From Marinobacter sp. LA51 (lineage in GTDB: Bacteria; Pseudomonadota; Gammaproteobacteria; Pseudomonadales; Oleiphilaceae), in contig NZ_AP028070.1 of NCBI RefSeq assembly GCF_030297175.1, positions 2,480,001 through 2,544,000 on the forward strand: a stretch of DNA of 64,000 nucleotides, written 5' to 3'. Positions 26,956 to 39,965 of the stretch are shown in pieces. Numbering within the stretch: position 1 is the stretch's first letter; the number at the start of each line of letters is the position of its first letter. The notes beneath the pieces are model-generated. The model saw only the letters and a list, made by a program, of their open reading frames with translations, ran no database searches and was not told the DNA's origin. The translations under genes were made by a program, and so were the position numbers.

Positions 26956-29900
26956 TCAGAAATCCCGGGTGTAGAAGATATCCAGGGAGGCGGCCAGGCC
27001 ACTGGCCGCCTCCAGATAAAAATACCGGCCCAGATCATAACGCAGAGCCACGGTGGTGATCGGCTCGAACACCCCGACCCCGTAACGGACACTGAGTTCC
27101 TCGGTCAGGTAGCCACTGGCCACCACTGAGGTCTGCTCGCCGCTGCCCTCCGCCTCAAGTGTCAGCCGATCAATACCAAACTCTTCCCCCAGCTTCCCGG
27201 TCACTTTATTCGCCTGAGTCAGCCCCAGAGAAATGGCGGCACCACTCATCTGACCTTCATCGCCCCGACTTTCCGGTGCGCGTCCGAGAATGATGTAGGA
27301 CAGAGCGTCGGTCTGGGGCATATCCGGCGTCGAAAACACCTCGGTAGTGGGCGACTGCACCGGTCCGCTCAATCGAATACCCGCCACCACCGTGTCCACG
27401 GTGCGCACAGCTTCAATGTTCAGATAAGGCTGGGTCAGATTGCCGACAAACAGGATGCGGGCGGTACGCAGCTCCAGTTCCTGGCCAAACTTCTCGTACG
27501 TGCCGTTAACCAGCCTCAGGGTGCCCCGGGTGTCCAGGTTGTTGCCAATCCGCAGCGTGCCCTCAAGATCGCCAGTTACGCCAAAGGCATCAAAGGTGAC
27601 CCGGTCTTCGCCGACGACTACAGTGACATTCATATCCAGGTTCTTGATAACCGGCTCTTCCCGCTCCACCCCGACGATCACTTCGTCCTCGGAGACGGTA
27701 ATCGCCTGCTCCGGCAGCCCTCTGATTTCAATGCTGCCGCGGGGCACGCCCACTTCACCGGCAACCCGGAGTTCGCCGCGCTGGAATCCAATGGTGAGAT
27801 CGGGCGCCAACTCAACCTGGGCATAGGGCTCGAGGCTGAACGGAATCCGATCACCGGATATCCTCACCTGCCCTTCCGGAGCATCCGCCCAGTCCACCGA
27901 CCCTTCCAGGGTGATCTCACTGCGGTCATTACTGCGAATTTTGCCACTGATGTCCGCTGAGTATCCGTTCAATGCCAGACTGATCGCCACGTCCTCAAGC
28001 GGAATTGGCAAGGTCGGGTCGACGACACGCCCATTGGTCAGATCTAGCTGGCCGTTCACCGCCGGCTTCATTAGCGGTCCGGACAAGGTGCCCTGGCCAT
28101 CAATCTGGCCGGACACCTCTTCCAGGCCGGCAAAAATACCGGCCAGGGAAATATCCAGTCCTGTCAGACTGTACTGTCCTACCAACTCCCGCTTCGCCGA
28201 TCTGGGATCGACAGCTACCTGTGCTGACAACTCCCCCAGTTTCGGCCCGGCGAGCTGAACGTCGAGATCAGCCCGGTCCGGCTTCAGCGTTAAAACAGTA
28301 ACAAAACGATCGTAACTGAGAGGCTCCCACTGCTCTTCGACCTGAACCTCAAACTCCCCACTGCCGGCATCGATCCTGATCTGACCGGCTGGGCCACTGT
28401 CAGGCAGGGTAACGTCAATTTCGCCATTCAGCCGACCTTGCCAGCGCAGACGCTCTGGCAGCAGGGGATCCAGGGCCGTAGCGGGGAAATTGTTAATCCG
28501 ATAGGCCAGGTCAGGCGTCGGAAGAAGGGTCTGATCGTCGGCGCAAACAGTACTTTGCTGCCAACGCCAGCAATGCTGACCCACCGTAAGCTCACCTTTT
28601 CCTGCCGCCTTGTAGGCCAAGGCCGCCGGGCTTTGCAGAGTCCAGCGCTGATCATGATCTGGAATTTCGATCAGCCCCTCTGCGAGCGCACCCTGCCAGG
28701 CGGTCCAGGTGTCACCGTCAAAACCACCCCTAAACAGCACGCGAACCGACGCATCGGCATGCTCAAGCAGGGCTTCCAACCGATGCTCGTCCCGGGTTCC
28801 CGAGACGGCAATATCCAGCGACTCCAGAGTCTGCCCAGAGGCCGCGACTTCTTTCGCCCGAATGGTCGTATTGATCCGGAGACCGGGTTTCACCGCGGCA
28901 TCGACGTCCAGATTGGCGACGGTCACAGTGTCTTGCCAGGCCAGCTTTTTCGCGCTGGCGGTTAAGGTTCCGGAGGGATCGTCAGGCGTACCGGCAACAT
29001 TCAGCTCCGCATTCAACTGGCCGGCCAGGCCGTCCAGAAGGTCGCCGGGAGCCGGCAACGCCAGGTTAAACTCGCCACGCAACCGATCGCCCCAGGCCCC
29101 GGAACCCACCAGTTCGTTCTCGCCAACCGACACCTGAAGCGCAGAGACCTCCCAATTCCCGGATGAGGTATCCAGGGTACCGCTGGCACTTGCCGGCTTG
29201 TCCTGCCATTGCCCGCCTAGATCCCAGCGGGCCTCAATCAGCGGAATGGTGCCTTCCCGGACCTGACCCTCAGTTTTGATATCGCCGCTGAGGCTAGCAC
29301 TGAGGGCCGGGAGCCAATAACCGGGGTTGAAATCGTCAAGTTTCAGCGCCGCCTGCCAGGACACCGGGCCAGCGAATGCCACCTTACCCTTGCCGGCCAC
29401 CGATCCCGCCTCCGTCTTTACCTGGAGGTCGGTCAGTGTGACCTTTTCCAGGTCACCGTCCACGTCCGACGACAGTGTTGCCTTGCCTTGAGGACCGTCC
29501 ACATCCGCCTCGACACTGGCCTGATACTGGCCATTCGACCAGCTCACCGAGCCATCCACCCGATTCAGCGCAACAGCGGGTTTCTCGATATCGGGCAGCA
29601 ACGAGTACCAGGGGAAACGGCTAAGTGCCAGTTCAGCTCTGGCCTCCAGTCCGTCCCGCCAGCTCACCTGTCCGCGCACACTCGCCTGCCCTTCTCCTTC
29701 CGAAGTGCGGGTGGATAGCACCAGATTCACGTCGGTGGCGGATTCGGTGTCGACTTTGCCGGACAGAGAAAGCGAGATCGGCCCTTCAGAGCCTGGCAGG
29801 GTCGCCTCACCTCGGGTCTGGAATCCTGAAGCCAGACTGCCATCGGCCGCCACAAACCAGTCCTTCAGCACCAGGGTATCGGGCACCGAATCCATGGCCC

Positions 29901-30735
29901 TGAACTGTTTTGACGTGATGCGGAGGCGGGCCGGCAGGGTTGTATCCAGCGGTGCAACCTCACCTTCCAGCGTGGCATCCAGATAGCCACGGCTTTGTCC
30001 CGAGATCCTGAGATCCCGAGCACTGCCGCTCAGATTCAGGTCGACCGCCCAGCGATCACCGGATGGTGGCGGCAGGGTCGCTTGCACATTGAGGTCTACA
30101 GGCCAGTCTCGACGTGTAGTCACCCGGCCGGAGGCAGTGACCTTATAGTCACCGAGTTGGTAAAGCCCGCTTTCCAGTTGCCAGTCCGCGCCTGAGCCGC
30201 CGGCCGACAACTCCAGACGATCCCAGACCCGGCTGCCATTCAGGCTGAACGGTCCCAGATTAACGTCCCCTACGCGGACCCCCACCGGCAACTCCAGCGC
30301 CGGCAACTCTATCTCTTGGGTGGGCTCTTCAGTCTCGGACGAGGGTTGAACCCGAACGTCCAGATGCTTGGCCCGGAGAGTATCGAGACAAATTTGTGCT
30401 TGCAGCAGACAGGAAGGGGACCAGTCAATCAGCGCCGACTCCACTTCCACATTCACGCCAAAGCCTTGCCAGACCACCTCCGACGCCTGCCACTGGCCCA
30501 GCAGTGAGCCGCGGCCGTCTGTCACCTCCAGGCCAGGGATCTGATCAATCACCCACGCGGTGCCGGTTTCTGATCTGAGCGCCAGCAAAATCACGGCCAT
30601 AAGCACCACGGGCAACAGAATCAGAACGGCCAGGGCCACCAGCAGCCAAAACCAGCCGGATCGGCGAGCCTTATCCTCTGTGTTGGTGTCCTGACCCTGC
30701 TGGTCGGGGCCACCCGGTTCGCGCTGTTCGGTCAC
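26956..30735 (-). CDS. tamB: Translocation and assembly module protein TamB
   Basis: TamB is a very long inner-membrane-anchored periplasmic protein that works with TamA in outer-membrane biogenesis and probably lipid transfer. The 1259-residue product has an N-terminal membrane helix (about 28-52), a long beta-rich groove domain and a C-terminal DUF490/TamB domain ending LSVRYGVGVFEPITTVALRY. It starts with GTG overlapping the tamA stop by four bases (GTGA). Length is typical. Confidence 0.96.
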   Translation of the reverse strand: MTEQREPGGPDQQGQDTNTEDKARRSGWFWLLVALAVLILLPVVLMAVILLALRSETGTAWVIDQIPGLEVTDGRGSLLGQWQASEVVWQGFGVNVEVESALIDWSPSCLLQAQICLDTLRAKHLDVRVQPSSETEEPTQEIELPALELPVGVRVGDVNLGPFSLNGSRVWDRLELSAGGSGADWQLESGLYQLGDYKVTASGRVTTRRDWPVDLNVQATLPPPSGDRWAVDLNLSGSARDLRISGQSRGYLDATLEGEVAPLDTTLPARLRITSKQFRAMDSVPDTLVLKDWFVAADGSLASGFQTRGEATLPGSEGPISLSLSGKVDTESATDVNLVLSTRTSEGEGQASVRGQVSWRDGLEARAELALSRFPWYSLLPDIEKPAVALNRVDGSVSWSNGQYQASVEADVDGPQGKATLSSDVDGDLEKVTLTDLQVKTEAGSVAGKGKVAFAGPVSWQAALKLDDFNPGYWLPALSASLSGDIKTEGQVREGTIPLIEARWDLGGQWQDKPASASGTLDTSSGNWEVSALQVSVGENELVGSGAWGDRLRGEFNLALPAPGDLLDGLAGQLNAELNVAGTPDDPSGTLTASAKKLAWQDTVTVANLDVDAAVKPGLRINTTIRAKEVAASGQTLESLDIAVSGTRDEHRLEALLEHADASVRVLFRGGFDGDTWTAWQGALAEGLIEIPDHDQRWTLQSPAALAYKAAGKGELTVGQHCWRWQQSTVCADDQTLLPTPDLAYRINNFPATALDPLLPERLRWQGRLNGEIDVTLPDSGPAGQIRIDAGSGEFEVQVEEQWEPLSYDRFVTVLTLKPDRADLDVQLAGPKLGELSAQVAVDPRSAKRELVGQYSLTGLDISLAGIFAGLEEVSGQIDGQGTLSGPLMKPAVNGQLDLTNGRVVDPTLPIPLEDVAISLALNGYSADISGKIRSNDRSEITLEGSVDWADAPEGQVRISGDRIPFSLEPYAQVELAPDLTIGFQRGELRVAGEVGVPRGSIEIRGLPEQAITVSEDEVIVGVEREEPVIKNLDMNVTVVVGEDRVTFDAFGVTGDLEGTLRIGNNLDTRGTLRLVNGTYEKFGQELELRTARILFVGNLTQPYLNIEAVRTVDTVVAGIRLSGPVQSPTTEVFSTPDMPQTDALSYIILGRAPESRGDEGQMSGAAISLGLTQANKVTGKLGEEFGIDRLTLEAEGSGEQTSVVASGYLTEELSVRYGVGVFEPITTVALRYDLGRYFYLEAASGLAASLDIFYTRDF

Positions 30736-32486
30736 AATTCAGGCCCCATGGAAAAGTGGATACGCCAGCCGCCGCCAAATTCCGGATTCAGGCCTTTCGC
30801 CACATCCAGGCGCAGTGGCCCCACGGGACTGATCCAACGCACACCAATGCCGGCACCGGTAGCCAGTGGATCGAACAAATCGTTGACAGCGTTGCCGTGA
30901 TCCACGAACAGCGCCGCTCGCCATTGGTCGGCAAACTGGTACTGATATTCGACACTGCCCACCAGCAGGAAACGACCACCGACCGGAACCCCGTTTTCGT
31001 TTTCAGGCGACAGGGTTTCATAACCATAGCCGCGCACACTCTGGTCGCCACCCGCGAAGAACCGGAGCGACGGCGGCACATCTTCAAAACTGTTGGTGGC
31101 AACGCCACCGGCCTGAAGGCGCCCCAGGAATCGGTGATTATCGAAGATGGTATACAGCCCCTTGGCCAACGCGCTCGCGTGCAGCACATCCACAGTCGAC
31201 AACACCGCCCGATGGGCGCCTGTGACATCAAACTGCAGGCGGTAACCCTTCGACGGGTCCAGTGCCGTGTCGGCGTAACGCCTGGAATAGCCTGCCCCGG
31301 GCAAAAACAGGCTACTGGTGCCGGACTCCTCATCGCCAATGTTGAAGCGCTCACCCTCCCAGCGCAGGGACAGCACCTGAAGCCAGCCGTTGTCCAGCTC
31401 ATGTTGCCACTGCTGGCCAAACGTCAGCAGTTCCGACTCCACGTTCTCAATATCTTCCCGCTGATAACCGGCGGTCAGCCGGATCAGATCGGTCATGGGG
31501 GGCTCCAGCGGCAGTTCGTACCAGGCACTCACGTTCTGGCGCGGTACAGACAGCTCGGTGTCTGCGCCACGCTTGTGACCCATGGGGTTGATCCAATGTT
31601 CGCGCCAGTTGGCCCGGAACCGGGGCCCGACATCGGTCGAGAAACCCACCCCTACCCCGACTGAGCGCGGCGGGCGCCGAGTTACCGTAACAGACACGGG
31701 AATCACGCCATCCACGGCCTGGCTTGGAACGGCATCAATATCGACCCCAGAAAAATACCCGCTGCTGGAGAGATCCCGGTTCAGCTCGGCAACTTTGTCA
31801 GTGTGGTAGGAAGTGCCAGGCTCGAAGGTAACGAAATCATGGAGCAGGTCGGACTCGAAATAATGGCCTTCGGTAAAGGTGACCTCGCCCAACTGGTATC
31901 GCTCACCACTTTCGTACACCAGAGTTACCTCAGCGGTGCGATCTTCGGGATTTACCGTCAGGCGTTTTTCAACGAAGCTGCCATCGAAATAACCCCGCTG
32001 ACGGGCACGAGTCTGGATGGTATCGCGCAGACTATTGTACTCGCCGTGATTGAGGACATCGCCCTCGGCCGGCTGTTTGGGCAGATTGTCGGTGAACTGG
32101 CTGTCACTCGAGGCTGCGCCGCGGATTTCCACGGTTCGCGACGTCACCCGCACGGGTTCGCCGGGCCGGATGGTCAGGATCAGTCTAGCGCCGTCATCGG
32201 AATCGCCCTCCTCCACACGCCAGGTGATCTGCGGCTCGTAGTAACCCAGGGCCCGCAAGGCCTTGCTCGCCTGGTCGACCGCCGTCGACGCATAACGCCG
32301 CAGGTTCGTAGCGTTACGCCCCTCAACCTCGCCGATAAAGGCTTCAGCATTGGTTTTGAGTGCCGGATAGTCGCCCTCGACCTTGACCTCGACCTGTTGG
32401 GCCCAACCGGACAGTGGCAACCACAGGATCAGAAGTGCGAGGAGCCGGCGCCGGCCTGTTGTCACAACATGGTTTCTAGAAAGCAT
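30732..32486 (-). CDS. tamA: Outer-membrane Omp85-family protein TamA
   Basis: TamA is an Omp85-family barrel that partners TamB. The 584-residue protein has a signal peptide (about 1-29, ending SGWAQ), three POTRA-like repeats (about 30-270) and a C-terminal 16-strand barrel with the conserved FFAGGDQSVRGYGYETLSP stretch (Omp85 motif) and the RGY turn. It is the first gene of the tamAB pair and is divergent from the voltage-sensor gene across 159 bases. Confidence 0.96.
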   Translation of the reverse strand: MLSRNHVVTTGRRRLLALLILWLPLSGWAQQVEVKVEGDYPALKTNAEAFIGEVEGRNATNLRRYASTAVDQASKALRALGYYEPQITWRVEEGDSDDGARLILTIRPGEPVRVTSRTVEIRGAASSDSQFTDNLPKQPAEGDVLNHGEYNSLRDTIQTRARQRGYFDGSFVEKRLTVNPEDRTAEVTLVYESGERYQLGEVTFTEGHYFESDLLHDFVTFEPGTSYHTDKVAELNRDLSSSGYFSGVDIDAVPSQAVDGVIPVSVTVTRRPPRSVGVGVGFSTDVGPRFRANWREHWINPMGHKRGADTELSVPRQNVSAWYELPLEPPMTDLIRLTAGYQREDIENVESELLTFGQQWQHELDNGWLQVLSLRWEGERFNIGDEESGTSSLFLPGAGYSRRYADTALDPSKGYRLQFDVTGAHRAVLSTVDVLHASALAKGLYTIFDNHRFLGRLQAGGVATNSFEDVPPSLRFFAGGDQSVRGYGYETLSPENENGVPVGGRFLLVGSVEYQYQFADQWRAALFVDHGNAVNDLFDPLATGAGIGVRWISPVGPLRLDVAKGLNPEFGGGWRIHFSMGPEL

Positions 32487-32645
32487 CCGGCGGTTTCAGA
32501 GTTGGAATCGTGAGCGAAGGTTCATTCAAGCCTGCGAGTTTAACGACAGGTGGTCAAGTTAATCCGCCCCTGGTCGTCGTCAGAGCGGAAATACGCTAAT
32601 CTGTCAGGAGCTTATAACGTCCTGGCAGGTAACTGGAAGCCCTGA

Positions 32646-33653
32646 ATGCTGCGCATCAACCGAGAAAATCTCAAATCCAGCCACCAACTGATCTGGTTTA
32701 TCGTCGACTTCCTCATGCTGGGGCTGCTGATCATAAACCTGGCCTTCATTATCTGGGACTCCATCTACAATTTTGTGGCGGTGCAGGATCTGCTCAAGCA
32801 ATACGCCCCTGGCCTGCAAAGCCTTTATCACCCGATCCACGATCGCTTCATCTTCTACGACATGATTTTCGTGTCGATTTTCCTGAGCGAATTTTTTCTG
32901 CGCTGGGGCTATGCGGTGAAAGCAAAGATCTATGACCGCTGGTACTTCTATCCGTTCATTCACTGGTACGATCTGGTGGGCTGTATCCCGGTCGGCAGCC
33001 TGCGCTTCCTGCGGGTTCTGCGCGTCATCTCGATTATCTACCGCCTGCATCAATACAAAATCATTGATGTCACCAACACCAAGCTCTACCGCTTCGTCAA
33101 CTTCTACTACGAGGCCTTCATGGAGGAGCTGTCCGACCGCATCGTTCTGAAGGTGCTCAGCGGCGTTCAGCAGGAAGTTAAGCGGGGCTCGCCGCTGTTC
33201 GACAAGATCCAGCAGGACATCCTTTATCCGCGCCGAGACATGCTGACAGACTGGATCTCCAGCCGTGTCGCCGAAGCTGCACAGGAAGGCTATGTGCCAA
33301 ACCGTGGCGCCTTGCGCAGCTACCTTGAGGACCGGGTTGACAGCGCCCTGAAGCAGAACCTTGAGCTATCACGCCTGAAGTTCCTGCCGGTCGTCGGCCC
33401 GACCATCCAGGAAACCCTTGAAGAGGCGGTTGGCGATATTGTTGCCAATGTTATCCATCAGATTCTTGAGGATCTTGCCTCAGCCTCCAACCATGCCTTC
33501 ATTGAAGACATCGTCAACGTTTTCCTGCCCAGCCCGGACCAGCTGGAATCGGACGAGACCGAGAACGAGGCCCTGATCAACCTGATCGTCGAAATCATCG
33601 ATGCGGTCAAAGCCCAGGTTAGAGTGAAATATTGGCGCGAGGACCTGCCATGA
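32646..33653 (+). CDS. Voltage-sensor-like membrane protein without a pore domain
   Basis: A 335-residue protein whose N-terminal 135 residues read as a four-helix voltage-sensor domain. S1 is at about 16-38 and S2 at about 68-86 with acidic D72 and E82. S3 is at about 101-114 with D109. S4 at about 117-134 carries arginines at 120, 123, 126 and 133 (VGSLRFLRVLRVISII). No selectivity filter or pore helices follow. The rest (about 140-335) is soluble, helical and charged. Family names such as ion transporter are likely in databases. The function, a channel partner, sensor or proton pathway, is not known. The stop overlaps the amidase start (ATGA). Confidence 0.75.
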   Translation: MLRINRENLKSSHQLIWFIVDFLMLGLLIINLAFIIWDSIYNFVAVQDLLKQYAPGLQSLYHPIHDRFIFYDMIFVSIFLSEFFLRWGYAVKAKIYDRWYFYPFIHWYDLVGCIPVGSLRFLRVLRVISIIYRLHQYKIIDVTNTKLYRFVNFYYEAFMEELSDRIVLKVLSGVQQEVKRGSPLFDKIQQDILYPRRDMLTDWISSRVAEAAQEGYVPNRGALRSYLEDRVDSALKQNLELSRLKFLPVVGPTIQETLEEAVGDIVANVIHQILEDLASASNHAFIEDIVNVFLPSPDQLESDETENEALINLIVEIIDAVKAQVRVKYWREDLP

Positions 33654-35128
33654 ATTCGATGCATTACCAACCCGCACATGAGCTGCTGTCTGAATTGGAA
33701 GCCGGGCGCATTACCAGTGAGAGCCTGACCACGGCGTTGCTCGAGCGCATTCACCAGCAAAACGGCAGCATCAACGCCGTAGTGACTCTGGACGAGGAAC
33801 GGGCGCTGAGCCGGGCCCGGGAATCCGATCAGCAGCGGGCAGCCGGTCAGGCCACCGGGCCATTGCATGGTCTTCCGATGACCCTTAAGGACACCTGGGA
33901 AGTGACTGGCATGACCACCACCGCCGGGGCTCCGGCACTGCAAACCCACGTGCCGGAAAAGCACGCCGACATTGCCCAACGTCTGGAAGCGGCTGGGGCC
34001 ATTATCATCGGCAAGACCAATGTGCCGATCTACGCCACCGATCTGCAGAGCTACAACAAGCTCTTTGGCGTAACCAACAACCCCTACAATACCGACCACT
34101 CCCCCGGTGGCTCGTCCGGCGGTGCCGCCGCTGCCCTGGCCAGTGGCATGACAACACTGGAAGTGGGCAGTGACCTGGCCGGCTCTATTCGCACGCCGGC
34201 GCATTTCTGCGGGGTGTTCGGCCACAAACCGACCCGGGACCTGGTTTCTTTGCGGGGCCATATCCCCGGGCCGCCCGGGACCCAGTCGCGCCCGGATCTG
34301 GCGGTAGGCGGGCCAATGGCCCGCTGCAGCCAAGATCTGGAACTGCTGTTGGACGTTATTGCGGCCCCCCGCCCGGCCGACGCCCGCAGCTGGGCGCTGG
34401 CAATGGAGCCCGCCAAATTGGAAACACTGGCTCAGGCCAGGGTCGGGCTTTGGCTGGACGATCCCCTGTGCCCCATTGAGACTGAACTCAGCGTCGGCTA
34501 CCGGGACCTGGCTGGCAAACTCGAAGGCCTGGGAGCGCTGGTGGCAGAACCAAACCATCGCCTACTCAATCTCGAACACATACTGCCCGCCTACTTCAAT
34601 CTGCTGGGCAGTTTGCTCGCCACTTCATTGAAACCCTCACAGCGCCGCCAGATGAAATGGATTGCCCATCTGGAGCCCTGGTTAAAGTTCTTTGGCCCGG
34701 TCACTCCGTTTATTGGCGAATACGCCCGTGGCGTGAACCAGGCTGCGCATCAGTGGGCCTCCTGGAACGAACTGCGCGAGAAAATGCGAGTCGAGATTGA
34801 ATCCCTGTTCGAAGAATTTGACGTTCTGCTTACGCCGGTTACCCCCACCACGGCGATCCGGCACGATCACAGCCAGCCGGTGTTCAAGCGTCGAATCATG
34901 GTGGCGGGGCAACCCCGGGCATACATGGACCAGTTCTGCTGGATTGCCCTGGCCACTCTGCTCGGTCTGCCCGCGACATCGGTACCCGTGGGTGTTTCCG
35001 CCCACGGACTGCCCTACAACATCCAGGTGATTGGTGCACCGGGCCGGGATCTGACCACCCTGAAATTTTCCCAGCTGCTGGAGGCAGCGGGACTGGCGGC
35101 ATTCAGGCAGCCACCGGAACATGACTGA
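33650..35128 (+). CDS. Amidase signature enzyme
   Basis: A 492-residue amidase-signature hydrolase with the Ser-cisSer-Lys triad. The catalytic Lys is in MTLKDTWEVTGM, the serine-rich loop is GGSSGGAAAALASGM, and the nucleophile is in GSDLAGSIRTPAHFCG. Most likely it hydrolyses an aliphatic or aryl amide; the substrate cannot be read from sequence. Its ATG at 33650 overlaps the voltage-sensor stop, so the two are translationally coupled, and GAGG lies upstream. A start at 33659 is possible. Confidence 0.92.
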   Translation: MNSMHYQPAHELLSELEAGRITSESLTTALLERIHQQNGSINAVVTLDEERALSRARESDQQRAAGQATGPLHGLPMTLKDTWEVTGMTTTAGAPALQTHVPEKHADIAQRLEAAGAIIIGKTNVPIYATDLQSYNKLFGVTNNPYNTDHSPGGSSGGAAAALASGMTTLEVGSDLAGSIRTPAHFCGVFGHKPTRDLVSLRGHIPGPPGTQSRPDLAVGGPMARCSQDLELLLDVIAAPRPADARSWALAMEPAKLETLAQARVGLWLDDPLCPIETELSVGYRDLAGKLEGLGALVAEPNHRLLNLEHILPAYFNLLGSLLATSLKPSQRRQMKWIAHLEPWLKFFGPVTPFIGEYARGVNQAAHQWASWNELREKMRVEIESLFEEFDVLLTPVTPTTAIRHDHSQPVFKRRIMVAGQPRAYMDQFCWIALATLLGLPATSVPVGVSAHGLPYNIQVIGAPGRDLTTLKFSQLLEAAGLAAFRQPPEHD

Positions 35129-35247
35129 AAATGCTACAAGAACAAACAAAATAAGCGGGAAAAGTCACACTAAATCAATGCATTTTCGGCAATACTCAAC
35201 TACACATGAGCATAAGTTCGAAAACACGATGCCTCTACAAGGATGAC

Positions 35248-35694
35248 ATGAACCAACCGCTGGTCCGCTCCCGCAGAATCCGCAGGCTGCTTCTAGGCGT
35301 CTTGCTAACGCTATCCTCGGCGGCACACGCCACGCCCAAGATCCTGCTCCATGAGAGTATCGACCCCACTTGGCTCGACTCCGCTTACCTGAATCAGATA
35401 TTCGCCATGCAAACCAGAAAATGGCCAGACGGCCTGGCCATTCAAGTCTTTATCATGCCCAGTGACAGCAAACTCCACCGAAAATTTGTGATCGACCGTT
35501 TGCAGATCCAGGCCCACCAGCTTGACCGGATCTGGAATCGGATGCTGTTCACCGGCACCGGCAAGGCACCTACCGTCGTTGAGTCAGAGGACGAAATGTT
35601 GAAAGTGATCCAGACAACACAAGGAGCCGTCGGCTACGTCTCGAAAGACTATCCCACGGAAGGCGTTAAGGTGTTGCAAGGAGTTCAGCCATGA
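35248..35694 (+). CDS. PstS-like periplasmic substrate-binding protein
   Basis: A 148-residue exported protein with an Arg-rich signal peptide (RSRRIRRLLLGVLLTLSSA, cleavage after about residue 28). The remainder resembles half of a phosphate-binding (PstS/PBP-like) domain: YLNQIFAMQTRKWPDG, IFIMPSDSKLHRKFV-type and the late GAVGYVSKDYPTEGV. AAGGA precedes the ATG at 35248. It is much shorter than true PstS (about 320 residues), so it may be a sensor-type binding protein. It overlaps the next gene (ATGA). Confidence 0.8.
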   Translation: MNQPLVRSRRIRRLLLGVLLTLSSAAHATPKILLHESIDPTWLDSAYLNQIFAMQTRKWPDGLAIQVFIMPSDSKLHRKFVIDRLQIQAHQLDRIWNRMLFTGTGKAPTVVESEDEMLKVIQTTQGAVGYVSKDYPTEGVKVLQGVQP

Positions 35695-36956
35695 AGACAC
35701 TTTCAAGGGGACTTCTTGCAAAGAACCTTTTTGCCGTATTACTGGCTGCTTCCTCACCCGCCATGGCGATCGATATCAACGATTCCTCCCAGATTCACGG
35801 GTTTGTGAACCAGGCGTTTCTGTACAGCCCTGACAACCCTTATGCGGGCACGGATTCTAAAAACGGGTCGCTGAAGTTTCGCGAACTCGGCGTCAATGGC
35901 TTTACTGAGCTCACGCCCGAGTTCCGGCTTGCCGCTCAGGTGCTCAGCCGACAACAGGATGAAGCCGACGACGGCGACGTCCGGGTCGACTTTCTGCTCG
36001 CCGACTATCTGGTTTTCAGCGGCCAGAGCGCATCCTTCGGCATTCGCGCTGGCCGGGTAAAAAACAATATCGGCTTCTACAATGCGATCCGGGACATTCC
36101 GTCGGCCCGTCCTGGCTACAACGTGCCGGACTCCATTTATTTCGATGCATTCCGAGACACTTTGTTATCCATCGATGGCGTAAATCTCTATGGCTCGGCC
36201 CTTCTCAGCGACAACCTGATCACCTGGGAGCTGTCCGGTGGCCAGCGCAAAGTCGATCTTGACGATTTTGAAAAGTTTGCCTTTGGGCAGCGCGTATCCG
36301 AGGGCGGATCGGAAGACATTCCACTGTGGTTGTTAAACGTAAATCTGGTGCCCGCCTTCGACAGGGATTTACGCCTCGGCTTAAGCCTGGTCGACCTGAC
36401 CATTGACCTCGATGAGACCCAATCGATGGCTGAGGCACAGGCAGCGCTGGTAAGCGCCCCACCGGGCGATATCATTGCCAACTCATTGAACTATGTGACG
36501 GATGCGAAATTCGAAGGCCTGCTCGCGATCTTTTCGGCTCAATACAGCCTTGAGAACTGGATCCTGACCGCCGAGTACCTGAATCTGGGTAGCGATTTTC
36601 GCGCTGATATCGTTGGTCGCCGAACTACCGGCAGCACCACCACCGAGGGCTATTACCTTCAGCTCGAATGGCTGGCAACCGCTCAAACCTCCTGGTTCAC
36701 TCGCTACGAAGAGCTCTACCTGGATAAGGATGATCGCTCGGGCAAGATTACAGCCAGACCCAACAACCGCTATCGCGGATTCGGCAAGGGCTGGACAGTG
36801 GGCGGCCAATGGCGGTTTGCAAAAGACTGGTCCGTGATGGGCCAGGCCAGCTTCAATGAAGGGACAGCCTGGCTGCCTAACTACGACGGCAGGGAGGACG
36901 AGGATCTCGACAAGTACTGGAACTACTATGTCCTGTCGCTGAACTACCAATTCTGA
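35691..36956 (+). CDS. Outer-membrane beta-barrel (porin-like) protein
   Basis: A 421-residue protein with a signal peptide (about 1-26, ending PAMA). Strand-rich alternating sequence follows, ending in the aromatic YYVLSLNYQF, a typical outer-membrane barrel C-terminus. The early HGFVNQAFLYSPDNPYAGTDS region is like other small marine porin-type proteins. It is co-transcribed between the PstS-like gene (overlap of 4 bases) and the GGDEF/EAL gene (18 bases further). Substrate or pore type is not visible. Confidence 0.85.
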   Translation: MKTLSRGLLAKNLFAVLLAASSPAMAIDINDSSQIHGFVNQAFLYSPDNPYAGTDSKNGSLKFRELGVNGFTELTPEFRLAAQVLSRQQDEADDGDVRVDFLLADYLVFSGQSASFGIRAGRVKNNIGFYNAIRDIPSARPGYNVPDSIYFDAFRDTLLSIDGVNLYGSALLSDNLITWELSGGQRKVDLDDFEKFAFGQRVSEGGSEDIPLWLLNVNLVPAFDRDLRLGLSLVDLTIDLDETQSMAEAQAALVSAPPGDIIANSLNYVTDAKFEGLLAIFSAQYSLENWILTAEYLNLGSDFRADIVGRRTTGSTTTEGYYLQLEWLATAQTSWFTRYEELYLDKDDRSGKITARPNNRYRGFGKGWTVGGQWRFAKDWSVMGQASFNEGTAWLPNYDGREDEDLDKYWNYYVLSLNYQF

Positions 36957-36974
36957 TCCGTCGGTTACTGAACT

Positions 36975-39866
<2,892 letters not shown>

Positions 39867-39912
39867 TCAATACTACCTGTCTTTCGGGTCATCCCCGATC
39901 AACGTGGCGCGC

Positions 39913-39941
39913 ATATTAAGGGGTGAAGCAGTGTCTGTCAA
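39913..39941 (-). promoter_or_regulatory. Sigma-70 promoter of the initiator tRNA
   Basis: On the minus strand a perfect TTGACA is separated by 17 bases from TAATAT, followed by the GC-rich discriminator GCGCGCC that is typical of stringently controlled stable-RNA promoters. It lies about 47 bases upstream of the tRNA. Confidence 0.8.
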
Positions 39942-39965
39942 AGCCAATTTCGCTTTTCTCGAAAT

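Noticed and set aside
33458..34558. Minus-strand frame of 366 residues opposite the amidase
   Set aside because: The plus strand encodes a clear amidase with catalytic motifs; the reverse frame is Gly/Arg/Gln-rich with no recognisable domain.
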